Source of the DNA: Acidimicrobiia bacterium
GTDB taxonomy: Bacteria > Acidobacteriota > Vicinamibacteria > Vicinamibacterales > CAVVIG01
Length of the DNA stretch: 64,000 nt
NCBI GenBank assembly: GCA_016871175.1
Contig: VFZL01000002.1
Span: 62,001-126,000 of the forward strand
Direction: 5' to 3'
Shown piece after piece: positions 8,597 through 17,222 of this stretch (positions are counted from its first letter, which is position 1; the number at the start of each line of letters is the position of its first letter). The translations under genes and the position numbers were made by a program. The notes under the pieces are model-generated. The model worked only from the letters and a program-made list of their open reading frames with translations, ran no database searches and had not been told where the DNA came from.

Positions 8597-9100
8597 TCAC
8601 AGCAGATGCCCCACCCACCGACCCGACAACATGACGCCGATCCACATGAACACCGAACACATGCCGGCAAACCGCGCGGCTGAGATCGGCTTGGGGGCCG
8701 TGTCCCAGGAGGCGATCGTGCGTGCCGTGCGGAGGTGATACCAGAGCATGTTCGTCGCGGCGAGCAGCAGCAACACGATCTTGATCTGAAACGCGATGTT
8801 GTGCGCGTAGTGCGTCGCGCGCGTCGAAAAGAGTGGGAAGCCAGTGAGCACCGCGAGCAGGGCGGCAGCAAGCGTCCAGGGGACGATTTCAGCGACGATG
8901 CGGCTGATCCGGTGCGACACCGACGCGCGCCCGAGCAAGCGGAGATCGAGCATCAGAATCGAGCCGAAGAGAAACGTCGACGCGACGACGTGGATCGATT
9001 CCAAGAAGGGAAACCAGGCCGATTCGCCGATGCGGGCCGACAGCGGCAGCGCCTCGAGCCACATCCACAAGCCGTCCAGGACGCCGACCGATTCGTCCAC
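8597..9100 (-). CDS. DUF6644-type integral membrane protein
   Basis: A 167-residue protein with four hydrophobic segments. It shows the pattern PFLESIHVVASTFLFGSILM-LDLRLLG near the N-terminus, then PWTLAAALLAVLTG, FQIKIVLLLLAATN and a final membrane helix GRWVGHLL, as in the DUF6644 family (function unknown). The GTG start at 9100 directly abuts the TGA of the upstream paralogue (9101-9103), so translation is probably coupled. Confidence 0.75.
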   Translation of the reverse strand: MDESVGVLDGLWMWLEALPLSARIGESAWFPFLESIHVVASTFLFGSILMLDLRLLGRASVSHRISRIVAEIVPWTLAAALLAVLTGFPLFSTRATHYAHNIAFQIKIVLLLLAATNMLWYHLRTARTIASWDTAPKPISAARFAGMCSVFMWIGVMLSGRWVGHLL

Positions 9101-9622
9101 TCATTCCTCCACCGGGATCAGGTAATCCGCGTACGCGATCCAACGACCGGCCATGACGACCCCGAGCCAGAGAACCAGCGATACGGCCGCGACGGCCTTT
9201 CCAAGTGCACGTCGTCCGGGCGACGTTTCCCAGAACTCGCGGTCTCGTATCGAGAAGAGGTGGAACGTCAACGTGACCAGTACCGCGGGCAAGAGCATCA
9301 GAAACTTGGCGCGAAACACCGGGTTCATGGCGTACCGCTGAGGCCTGGCCAACACGAAGACGATTCCCGACACGAACATCAACGGCAGGGCGGCCCAGGT
9401 CCACGGCAAGAGCCGGCCGATGAGCTCGGACACCCGGTGGCTCCTGAGCGCGACGCCCAACAGCCGCAAGTCGAGCAAGACCGTGGAGCCCATGATTGCC
9501 GTGACACCGAGGATGTGCACGGTCTGGATGATCGGCGGGAAGCCGCGGATCTGGCTCAGAAGGAAGAGGGCGCCGCGCTGGAGCGCGCTGCCGTCGATCA
9601 TGGTCACAAGTTCGGTCAGCAC
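9101..9622 (-). CDS. DUF6644-type integral membrane protein, upstream paralogue
   Basis: About 173 residues from a GTG at 9622; an ATG at 9601 is an alternative. It shares the whole layout of its downstream neighbour: IIQTVHILGVTAIMGS-TVLLDLRLLG, LLPWTWAALPLMFVSG, NPVFRAKFLMLLPAVL and a C-terminal GRWIAYADYLIP. It looks like a tandem duplication with strong divergence. Such pairs may form heteromeric membrane units, but no function is known. It is divergent from the monooxygenase operon. Confidence 0.72.
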   Translation of the reverse strand: MLTELVTMIDGSALQRGALFLLSQIRGFPPIIQTVHILGVTAIMGSTVLLDLRLLGVALRSHRVSELIGRLLPWTWAALPLMFVSGIVFVLARPQRYAMNPVFRAKFLMLLPAVLVTLTFHLFSIRDREFWETSPGRRALGKAVAAVSLVLWLGVVMAGRWIAYADYLIPVEE

Positions 9623-9897
9623 TTTGGGTCGCCCGCCTCGAACTCCACACACCCTCGCTCAGCCCGACCGGTGACGTGCGCGACGCCAGTGGTTGATGGG
9701 GCCGGATTCTATCCGATCGCCACTCCTGACACGGCAAGATCGGCCATCTCGGTTCCCTCCCTTGACACGCGGGAGGCGACTCAGGAGAATCGCTCGTTTC
9801 CCGGCGACTCGACGGGCCCGCCCGTCGAAGCTCACACGGCGACGTGTGTCGACATCGATCCGTGGGCTCGCGGTCTCACAACGGCAGAGGTAATCCT

Positions 9898-11607
9898 ATG
9901 GCAGCGGCAGCGACACACCGCCGAACCACCACGCCGGAGGCAGCGGTCACCGGCACCTACCACGTGCTCATTGTCGGGGCCGGCTTCGCCGGTCTGTACA
10001 TGCTCCACAAACTGCGCGGTCTTGGGTTCACCGCGCGCGTCTATGATGCGGCAGGCGGTGTCGGCGGTACTTGGTACTGGAACCGCTACCCAGGCGCGCG
10101 TTGCGACGTGCGGAGCGTCGACTACTCCTTCTCCTTCGACCGCGAGTTGCAACAAGAGTGGCAGTGGGAGGAGAAGTACGCCACGCAGCCTGAGATTCTG
10201 CGATACGCCAATCACGTCGCCGATCGCTTCGACCTGAGGCGAGACATACGGTTGAACGCGCGCGTCGAGTCCGCGCACTTCGACGAGCGCCTCGGCCGCT
10301 GGATCGTGCAGATGAGCCAGGGGGACGTGATCTCGGCGCAGCACGTCGTGATGGCCGTCGGCACGCTGTCGGCGCCAAAATTGCCTGAGATCCCCGGCAT
10401 CGAGACGTATCGAGGCGAGACGTACCAGACCCAGAAGTGGCCGCACCAGCCGGTCGATTTCTCAGGCAAACGGGTTGCGGTGATCGGTACTGGATCGTCT
10501 GCGATTCAATCGATTCCGATCATCGCCGAGCAGGCGGCGCACAGCACGGTCTTCCAACGAACCCCGAACTACAGCATGCCGGCCGGCAATCGTCCGAACG
10601 ATCCCGCGGCCGTTGCAGCGTTGAAGGCGAACTACCCGACGTACCGCCAGGCCGCGCGAGACTCGTTCTTCGGTGTGCCGATCGAGGGCCCAATCAAGAT
10701 GGCCGTCGAGGTGAGCGAGGCCGAACGGACCGCCGCCTATCAGGCTGGCTGGGACGCCGGTGATCTGGTGGCGCTGGTGGGCGCGTTCGGCGACGTGCTG
10801 TTCGACAAGGCCGCGAATGACACGGCCGCCGAGTTCATCCGCAACAAGATTCGTGCGATCGTGACGGATCCCGCCATTGCAGATGCGCTGTGCCCCTGCG
10901 ACTATCCCGTTGGCACGAAGCGGCCGTGCCTCGATACGCGCTATTACGAGACGTTCAACAAGCCGAACGTGCGCCTCGTCGATGTTCGGAAGACGCCGAT
11001 TGCCGCGATCGCGCCCGCGGGGATCCGTATCCGCCAGGGAGACGCCGACGAAGAGATCGCGGTCGACGCGATTGTGTTCGCGACGGGCTTCGATGCCATG
11101 ACCGGCTCGTTCACACGCATGGACATTCGCGGTGTCGGCGGGGTTGCGCTCAACGACGAGTGGGCGGGCGGAGCGCAAACGTATCTGGGGCTGGCAGTGG
11201 CAGGCTTTCCGAACCTGTTCACAGTGACCGGACCACAGAGCCCGTCCGTGCTGTCGAACATGATGGTCTCGATCGAGCAGCACGTTGAATGGATCGCGGA
11301 CTGCGTGGCGTACCTCCGCGACCACGGGTATTCGACCATCGAAGCGCGTCGCGAGGCGCAGACGGCGTGGGTCGCGCACTCCAACGAGCTGGGCGCGAGG
11401 ACGCTCTATCCGTTGGCGAACTCGTGGTACATGGGCGCGAACGTGCCCGGCAAGCCGCGTGTCTTTCTGCCGTATATCGGCGGCGTCGGTCCGTATCGAC
11501 AGAAGTGTGACGAAGTCGCCGCCAAGGGCTACGAGGGCTTCACGCTCACGCGATCGAGCCATCCGACAGACACGCCCACACGGGAGGTCAGCGCCCATGC
11601 CACTTGA
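9898..11607 (+). CDS. Flavin-binding monooxygenase, Baeyer-Villiger (cyclohexanone monooxygenase) type
   Basis: 569 residues from the ATG at 9898 (AGAGG upstream). It is an FAD/NADPH enzyme that inserts one oxygen into ketones to give esters or lactones. The FAD Rossmann motif GAGFAG is at residues 27-32. Then come GGTWYWNRYPGARCDV, the Baeyer-Villiger fingerprint region YRGETYQTQKWP (residues 171-182), the second nucleotide motif VIGTGSSAIQ and the ATGFDAMTG motif. The fingerprint normally reads FxGxxxHxxxW; here the histidine is glutamine (Q177) and the first position is tyrosine. The gene overlaps the following esterase gene by 11 bases, which fits the usual ketone-to-ester-to-hydrolysis sequence. 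Confidence 0.88.
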   Translation: MAAAATHRRTTTPEAAVTGTYHVLIVGAGFAGLYMLHKLRGLGFTARVYDAAGGVGGTWYWNRYPGARCDVRSVDYSFSFDRELQQEWQWEEKYATQPEILRYANHVADRFDLRRDIRLNARVESAHFDERLGRWIVQMSQGDVISAQHVVMAVGTLSAPKLPEIPGIETYRGETYQTQKWPHQPVDFSGKRVAVIGTGSSAIQSIPIIAEQAAHSTVFQRTPNYSMPAGNRPNDPAAVAALKANYPTYRQAARDSFFGVPIEGPIKMAVEVSEAERTAAYQAGWDAGDLVALVGAFGDVLFDKAANDTAAEFIRNKIRAIVTDPAIADALCPCDYPVGTKRPCLDTRYYETFNKPNVRLVDVRKTPIAAIAPAGIRIRQGDADEEIAVDAIVFATGFDAMTGSFTRMDIRGVGGVALNDEWAGGAQTYLGLAVAGFPNLFTVTGPQSPSVLSNMMVSIEQHVEWIADCVAYLRDHGYSTIEARREAQTAWVAHSNELGARTLYPLANSWYMGANVPGKPRVFLPYIGGVGPYRQKCDEVAAKGYEGFTLTRSSHPTDTPTREVSAHAT

Positions 11608-12532
11608 TCCCATTGCCGCCGGTCTGTTGAAGCAGCTGGCGGACGCCAACATGCCGCCGCTTAATCAGATGTCGCCGGTCGATGCTCGGGTCGCCGCCCA
11701 AGGGTTTCGCGCGCTGAGTGGGGATCCCGAGCCGGTCGCCGAAGTCGTTGATCTGACGATTCCCGGTCCTGGCGGGCCACTGCCCGCGCGCGTCTATACG
11801 CCGACGGGTGCCGCGGGCGGTCGACTGCCGTGTCTCGTCTACTACCACGGCGGCGGCTGGGTGTTCGGCGACATCGAAGGGGTCGACGCGATCAACCGCG
11901 CGGTGGCCAACCGAGCCGGCTGCAAGGTCCTGTCGATCGAGTATCGGCTCGCACCGGAGCACAAGTTCCCCGCTCCGCTCGACGACTGTTATGCGGCACT
12001 CACCTGGGTGGCGGCGAACGGACCGCAGGTGGGCGTGGACACCACGCGCCTCGCCGTCGGCGGCGACAGCGCGGGCGGCAATCTCGCGGCGGCGGTCACC
12101 CTGCGAGCGCGCGACGAGCGTGGCCCGGCGTTGCGATACCAAGTCCTCGTCTACCCTGTGACCGACCACGACTTCGGCACCGTCTCGTATAGAGAGAACG
12201 GGGACAATTACCTGCTGACGCGGGACATGATGCAGTGGTTTTGGAACCACTATCTGAGCGACGCGGCTGAGGGGCATCAGGCGTTGGCCAGTCCCCTGAA
12301 GGCGGGCAGTCTGGCGGGCTTGCCGCCAGCGCTTGTCATCACCGCTGAGTTCGATCCGCTCCGAGACGAGGGCGAGGCGTATGCCGCCCGCTTGAAGGAC
12401 GCCGGCGTCCGCGTGCGCCAGAAGCGCTTTGCCGGCCAAATACATGGGTTTTGGCAGATGGTCGGTGTCTTCCCAACAGCTCTGGAGGCGGCCGGCGATG
12501 TCGCGGCTGATCTCAAAGTCGCCTTCGCGTGA
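11597..12532 (+). CDS. Alpha/beta-hydrolase, hormone-sensitive-lipase (family IV) esterase
   Basis: 311 residues from the ATG at 11597, which lies inside the end of the monooxygenase gene. The oxyanion-hole motif HGGG is at residues 84-87, the nucleophile is S158 in GDSAGG, and D253 (EFDPLRDEG) and H283 (IHGF) complete the triad. EYRLAPEHKFPAPLDD is the typical family segment. It probably hydrolyses the ester or lactone made by the upstream monooxygenase. The 11-base overlap indicates coupled translation. Confidence 0.9.
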   Translation: MPLDPIAAGLLKQLADANMPPLNQMSPVDARVAAQGFRALSGDPEPVAEVVDLTIPGPGGPLPARVYTPTGAAGGRLPCLVYYHGGGWVFGDIEGVDAINRAVANRAGCKVLSIEYRLAPEHKFPAPLDDCYAALTWVAANGPQVGVDTTRLAVGGDSAGGNLAAAVTLRARDERGPALRYQVLVYPVTDHDFGTVSYRENGDNYLLTRDMMQWFWNHYLSDAAEGHQALASPLKAGSLAGLPPALVITAEFDPLRDEGEAYAARLKDAGVRVRQKRFAGQIHGFWQMVGVFPTALEAAGDVAADLKVAFA

Positions 12533-12676
12533 AGGTGGGAACAAACCGTCCACCTGGCGATGACTGGATGTTGCGGCTTGCGTGGACATCCGCTAGCCTA
12601 CGGCCGACTTGAGTGGTTGGCTGCCAAGTGCAGCCACCCTCGAGAGAATTTCGCGAGGATTTCGCAGGAGTGACCT

Positions 12677-15508
12677 ATGTGGAGTCGATACGCAAGGGCG
12701 GTTCTGAGCGTCACGTTGCTGGCGTCGGCGCCGAGGGCGTTGCTGGCCCAAGGCGTTGGCGGTATTGGCGGATCGGTCATCGACGAGTCCGGCGCCGCGC
12801 TGCCAGGCGTGACGGTCGGACTCGTGAACCCTGGCGTGATCGGTGGTGACCAGCAGGCTGTAACCGACGCTCGCGGGGCGTATCAGTTCACGCGCCTGGT
12901 GCCCGGAACCTATCAGGTCCGCGCGACGCTCGAAGGATTCCGCACCGCTATTCAGCAGGGGATCGTCGTCAATGCCGATACGACGGCTCGCGTCGATATC
13001 AAGCTCGAGATCGGCGCGCTGCAGGAATCGGTGACCGTGTCGGGACAGGCGCCGCTGCTGGATACCACGCGGACGCTGCGTCAGACCGTCATGACTCGCG
13101 AGACGCTCGAGGTCCTCCCAGCGCGCCAAGACATCTGGGCGATTGCACGCGCGGTGCCGGCCGTCGTCATGAACAAGTACGACGTCGGTGGATCCGAGAT
13201 GTTCTCGCAGTCGTTCGCCGAGGCGTATGGCACGACCCACGCCGAGCGCGGCTACACCATCGACGGCATGGACGTGACCTGGGCGGGTGGCGAAGGATTC
13301 GTCATCAGCTACCTCGACGCGCACATGTTCGAGGAGGTGAACTTCCAGACGGCCAGCGGATCCGCGGAGTCGGCCAAGGGCGGGCCGATCACGAACATGA
13401 TCACCAAGACCGGCACCAACCGGTTCACGGGGTCGTACAACTTCACGGGTGGTGGCAGCGGCACGCAATTCGACAATCTCTCGGGCCAACTGCTCACGGA
13501 TCTGCTTGCGGCTGTGCCGGCTCGCGCGCGGGCGGCCAACCCCAACCTCGTGCCGAGCGCCAAGACGCTTGGGATCTACGACAACTCCTTCTCGATCTCG
13601 GGGCCGATTGTGCAGGACCGCCTGTGGTTCGCGACGACGGCGTCGATCACCACGTTGCGGCAGTACCGTGTCGGGTCGTACAACCTGGACGGCACGCGAG
13701 CGCTCGACGAGAACTTGATGCGAAACATCTCGACCAAGGTCTCGTGGCAGGCGCGGAACACGCATCAATTCCACGTGCTCTACAACTTCAACAACAAAGG
13801 ACAGTTCAATCGCACCGAGAACACAGGGCCGATCACGGACTTCATCGACAACGCGGCGACGGCCCGTCAGGTGATCAACAGCAACATCGTGCAGGCGAAG
13901 TGGACGGCGGTCCTGCCGCGCAAGATGCTGCTCGACGTCTCGGGGAGCATGCTGCACGGCGACGAGCGCGGAAAGCCGCAGAGCGGGATCGCCTTGGACG
14001 CGATTCCGTCGTTCGACGTGGTGCTTCGCGAGCATCGCACCGCCGCGCCGAACTACCTGCATCGGCCGGCCACCCGTGTCAACGTCCTCTCGAGCCTGAG
14101 CCTGCTCGCGGGCTCGCACGACCTGAAGGCCGGCTACCAGTTGATATATCGGAAGGCGTCCGACGAATGGAACGGCCTCGTGTCGCCCTACGCGCCATCC
14201 GGCTTCCGCGCGCAGTTCCGGAACGGCGTGCCCGACTCCGTGAATACGTGGAACTCACCGACGGCGTTCGTGATGTACAGCCACGATCACGCGGGCTACA
14301 TCCAGGACCGCTGGACGCCCTTGCGCAAACTCACGCTCAATCTCGGTCTCCGCGTGGAGTCGACCTACGCATGGATGCCGGCACTTTGCCAGGAACAGAC
14401 GCTCTTCATCGCCGCGCAGTGCTTCTCGGAGCTGAAGGGCGTGCCGGATCTGGTCGCACTGTCGCCGCGATTCGGTGCCATCTACGATGTGATGGGCGAC
14501 GGTCGAACGGCCATCAAGGTGACCGCCAACCGCTACAACACGCCGATTGGCGTGAACAGTCTGCAGGTGGTCAATCCGCTACGGATTACGTTCGACACGC
14601 GTCCGTGGACCGATGCGAATGGCGATCGCGTCCCGCAACTGACCGAGCTGGGCGCTTCGTCAGGGTTCAACCTGGGGACCGCGAATCGCCTCGACGCCGA
14701 CATCAGCTGGCCGTTCGCGACGGAGTTCTCCGTGGGCCTTCAGCAGCAGGTTCCTGGGAACATCGTGCTCGGCGTGACCTATATCAACAGGCAGCGCAGG
14801 AACGAGTTCGGCTCGCGGAACCTGGCGGTCCCCAGGGACAGCTACATCCCGCGTGATGTCGTCGAATCCGTGAGCGGACGGGCTCTCACGGTCTTCGATC
14901 AGGCCCCGGCGCTGCGCGGTCGATTCGACAACCTCTGGGACAACCAACCGGACCTGAACACGGAGTTCAACGGCGTCGACTTCACGTTCAACAAGCGTCT
15001 CAGCAACCGCTGGATGGTGATGGGTGGGGCGTCGATTGGCAAGAACGTGGGCGACATCTACGGAACCCAGGATCTCAACGATCCGAACCTGACGTTCCGC
15101 CGCGGCCGCATCGGCAACGACATGCCGTTCTCGTTCAAGCTGTTCGGCATGTATCAGCTGCCGTACAAGATTTCGGTGAGTGGCACGTTCCAGCACTTCA
15201 GGGGCTTCCCGGAGCTGACGACAGTCCTGGTGACGAGCGCGACGGTCCCGCTGACGCGCGTGACGCAGTCGGTCGCCGTGCAACCGCGCGCGACGACCCG
15301 GCTGCCAGACGTGAACATGCTGGATCTGAGCCTGCGCCGGCCGATGCAGGTCGGCCGGTATTCGGTCGAGCCGGTGCTCGACGTCTTCAATATGACCAAC
15401 GGATCCGCGATCCGCGCGCGGTCGACCGTGCTAGGGCCGCTGTATTTCCGGGCCTCGGACGTCCAGCGCGGGCGGCTCATCAAGTTCGGTCTGAACGTGA
15501 GGTTCTGA
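12677..15508 (+). CDS. TonB-dependent receptor with carboxypeptidase-regulatory-like N-terminal domain
   Basis: A 943-residue outer-membrane protein starting at an ATG with a good GGAG site. A signal peptide (about residues 1-25) is followed by a regulatory-like beta-sandwich (GSVIDESGAALPGVTVGL, then GAYQFTRLVPGTYQVRATLEG), a plug domain (VTVSGQAPLLDTT, YTIDGMDV, GGPITNMITKTGTNRFTGS) and a long beta-barrel ending in NVRF. This architecture is greatly expanded in Acidobacteriota. The ligand is unknown. It stands first in a same-strand series with the ankyrin, DUF1592 and DUF1552 genes. Confidence 0.9.
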   Translation: MWSRYARAVLSVTLLASAPRALLAQGVGGIGGSVIDESGAALPGVTVGLVNPGVIGGDQQAVTDARGAYQFTRLVPGTYQVRATLEGFRTAIQQGIVVNADTTARVDIKLEIGALQESVTVSGQAPLLDTTRTLRQTVMTRETLEVLPARQDIWAIARAVPAVVMNKYDVGGSEMFSQSFAEAYGTTHAERGYTIDGMDVTWAGGEGFVISYLDAHMFEEVNFQTASGSAESAKGGPITNMITKTGTNRFTGSYNFTGGGSGTQFDNLSGQLLTDLLAAVPARARAANPNLVPSAKTLGIYDNSFSISGPIVQDRLWFATTASITTLRQYRVGSYNLDGTRALDENLMRNISTKVSWQARNTHQFHVLYNFNNKGQFNRTENTGPITDFIDNAATARQVINSNIVQAKWTAVLPRKMLLDVSGSMLHGDERGKPQSGIALDAIPSFDVVLREHRTAAPNYLHRPATRVNVLSSLSLLAGSHDLKAGYQLIYRKASDEWNGLVSPYAPSGFRAQFRNGVPDSVNTWNSPTAFVMYSHDHAGYIQDRWTPLRKLTLNLGLRVESTYAWMPALCQEQTLFIAAQCFSELKGVPDLVALSPRFGAIYDVMGDGRTAIKVTANRYNTPIGVNSLQVVNPLRITFDTRPWTDANGDRVPQLTELGASSGFNLGTANRLDADISWPFATEFSVGLQQQVPGNIVLGVTYINRQRRNEFGSRNLAVPRDSYIPRDVVESVSGRALTVFDQAPALRGRFDNLWDNQPDLNTEFNGVDFTFNKRLSNRWMVMGGASIGKNVGDIYGTQDLNDPNLTFRRGRIGNDMPFSFKLFGMYQLPYKISVSGTFQHFRGFPELTTVLVTSATVPLTRVTQSVAVQPRATTRLPDVNMLDLSLRRPMQVGRYSVEPVLDVFNMTNGSAIRARSTVLGPLYFRASDVQRGRLIKFGLNVRF

Positions 15509-15592
15509 CGCAGTCGCTGGTCGCCAGTCGTCAGTCGTCTACGAGTCGTTAGACGGCGGTTCTCACGCGTCCACGTCGGGCTAAGCTGTGGG

Positions 15593-17215
15593 GTGAGTCA
15601 AAAGGCGCCGATGATGTCTGCTCAGACATGCCGGGCCGGTGTGGGGATCCTCCTGTGGCTCGCGACCGCTCAGGCCGCGCTCGGGCAGACCGCGGTGCTC
15701 GATGCCGTCCGGCAGGGGGATGCGGCGGCGGTTCGGAAGCTCGCACAAGGAAACGACATCGTCAACCGCGCGGAGCCGGACGGGACGACGGCGCTGCAGT
15801 GGGCGGTCCGTCGTGGTGACGTGGCGATGGTGGAGACGCTGCTGGCGGCGGGCGCGGACGTGCAGCTCGTCAATCGCTACGGTGTGACGCCGCTCGCGAT
15901 TGCGTGCGCCAACGGATCCTCAGACATCGTTCGGCGGCTGCTCGACAAGGGCGCTGATCCGCATCGCGCCAACCCGGAAGGGGAAACGCCGCTCATGGCC
16001 GCGTCGCGCGCGGGCGCGCTCCCCGCCGTCCAGGCGCTGCTTGCGCGTGGGGCGGACGTCAACGCTCGCGAGAGCTGGCGCGGTCAGACCGCGCTGATGT
16101 GGGCCGCCGTCGAGGGGCACCCGACGGTGGTCCGCGCACTCCTCGACAGGGGCGCCGGCGTCTCCGCGCGATCGACCGCCGGCTTCACCGCGCTGTTGTT
16201 TGCCTCCCGGAGCGGCCATCGCGATATCGTCGGTCTCCTACTCGATCACAGCGCGGATCCCAACGACACGACTCGAGACGGAACGTCGGCGTTGATGCTC
16301 GCCACGATCAACGGGCGTTTCGAAACGGCCGCGCTGCTGCTGGATCGCGGCGCCAACCCGAACGCACCCGATGTCCGAGGGTCGGCGCTGCACGCCATCG
16401 CGTGGCTGCGGACGCCTGGGTGGCCACTGGGACTGCCGCCGCTGCTGCTCGACGATGGGATGGACACGCTCGAGTTGGCGAAGCGGCTGCTGGTACGAAG
16501 CGCCAATCCGAACGTGCGCATCGCGTGGAGAGAGCAGAAGCGGGGCGGCTTCGACCTGGGGATGGTGGTGAATAACCCGCCGAACATCTCCGTGGGCCGC
16601 AACTACCTCACGTTGGTCGGAGCCACGCCGTACTATCTGGCAGCCAAGCACAGCGACGTGGAGCTGATGCGCCTGCTAGCCGCACACGGTGCCGACACCC
16701 GGATCCCGAATGAACAAGGCGTGACGCCGCTGATGGCCGCGGCAGGCGTAGGGTTCTGGCAGGGCGAGAGCCCGGGACCGAACAACGGCGTGACCGAGCA
16801 ACGGACGCTCGAGGCCGTGAAGCTCGCGTGGGAGCTGAACGGCGACGCGGACATCAATGAGACGGCGCACTTCAATCACGTGCGCATCGAGGGCGACGGC
16901 ATCGTGCTGCTGCATCGATTGCCGCTGAACGTCCACGAGTTCGACGAGACCCGCCAGGGCGACATCCGGTGGGAGGGCGTGGCCGCCATTCACGGTGCAG
17001 CGGTGCGAGGCGTCAATTCGGTCGTCCAGTTCCTGGTCGAGAAGGGCGGGAACCTGACCGCACGAACGAAGTTGGGATGGACGCCGCTCATGTTGACCGA
17101 GGGGATGTACATCGGTCAGACGGAGAAGGAGGTCCCACAGACGGCCGCGTTCATCCGACGCCTACTGCAAGAGCGCGGCATCGATCCCGCGACCCAATTG
17201 GCGAGGCTGCCGTGA
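15593..17215 (+). CDS. Exported ankyrin-repeat protein
   Basis: Up to 540 residues from the GTG at 15593; ATG codons at 15611 and 15614 are alternatives. A signal peptide ends near TAQAALGQ. About eight ankyrin repeats follow, with recurring G-x-TAL-x-A and LL-x-x-GAD-x-N patterns, for example DGTTALQWAVRRGDVAMVE. They are interrupted by an insert around residues 260-350 and resume to the C-terminus. Exported ankyrin proteins are regular neighbours of DUF1592/DUF1552 genes in this phylum. Their role there is unknown, and binding or scaffolding is an inference. It ends 7 bases before the DUF1592 gene, so it is in one operon. Confidence 0.85.
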   Translation: MSQKAPMMSAQTCRAGVGILLWLATAQAALGQTAVLDAVRQGDAAAVRKLAQGNDIVNRAEPDGTTALQWAVRRGDVAMVETLLAAGADVQLVNRYGVTPLAIACANGSSDIVRRLLDKGADPHRANPEGETPLMAASRAGALPAVQALLARGADVNARESWRGQTALMWAAVEGHPTVVRALLDRGAGVSARSTAGFTALLFASRSGHRDIVGLLLDHSADPNDTTRDGTSALMLATINGRFETAALLLDRGANPNAPDVRGSALHAIAWLRTPGWPLGLPPLLLDDGMDTLELAKRLLVRSANPNVRIAWREQKRGGFDLGMVVNNPPNISVGRNYLTLVGATPYYLAAKHSDVELMRLLAAHGADTRIPNEQGVTPLMAAAGVGFWQGESPGPNNGVTEQRTLEAVKLAWELNGDADINETAHFNHVRIEGDGIVLLHRLPLNVHEFDETRQGDIRWEGVAAIHGAAVRGVNSVVQFLVEKGGNLTARTKLGWTPLMLTEGMYIGQTEKEVPQTAAFIRRLLQERGIDPATQLARLP

Positions 17216-17222
17216 GGGTGCG

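Noticed and set aside
10462-11652. A 396-residue minus-strand frame opposite the monooxygenase
   Set aside because: It is a shadow frame common in GC-rich DNA, with arginine/histidine-rich composition and no domain.
12593-14119. A 508-residue minus-strand frame opposite the TonB receptor
   Set aside because: It has no motif, no start context and a composition typical of antisense frames.
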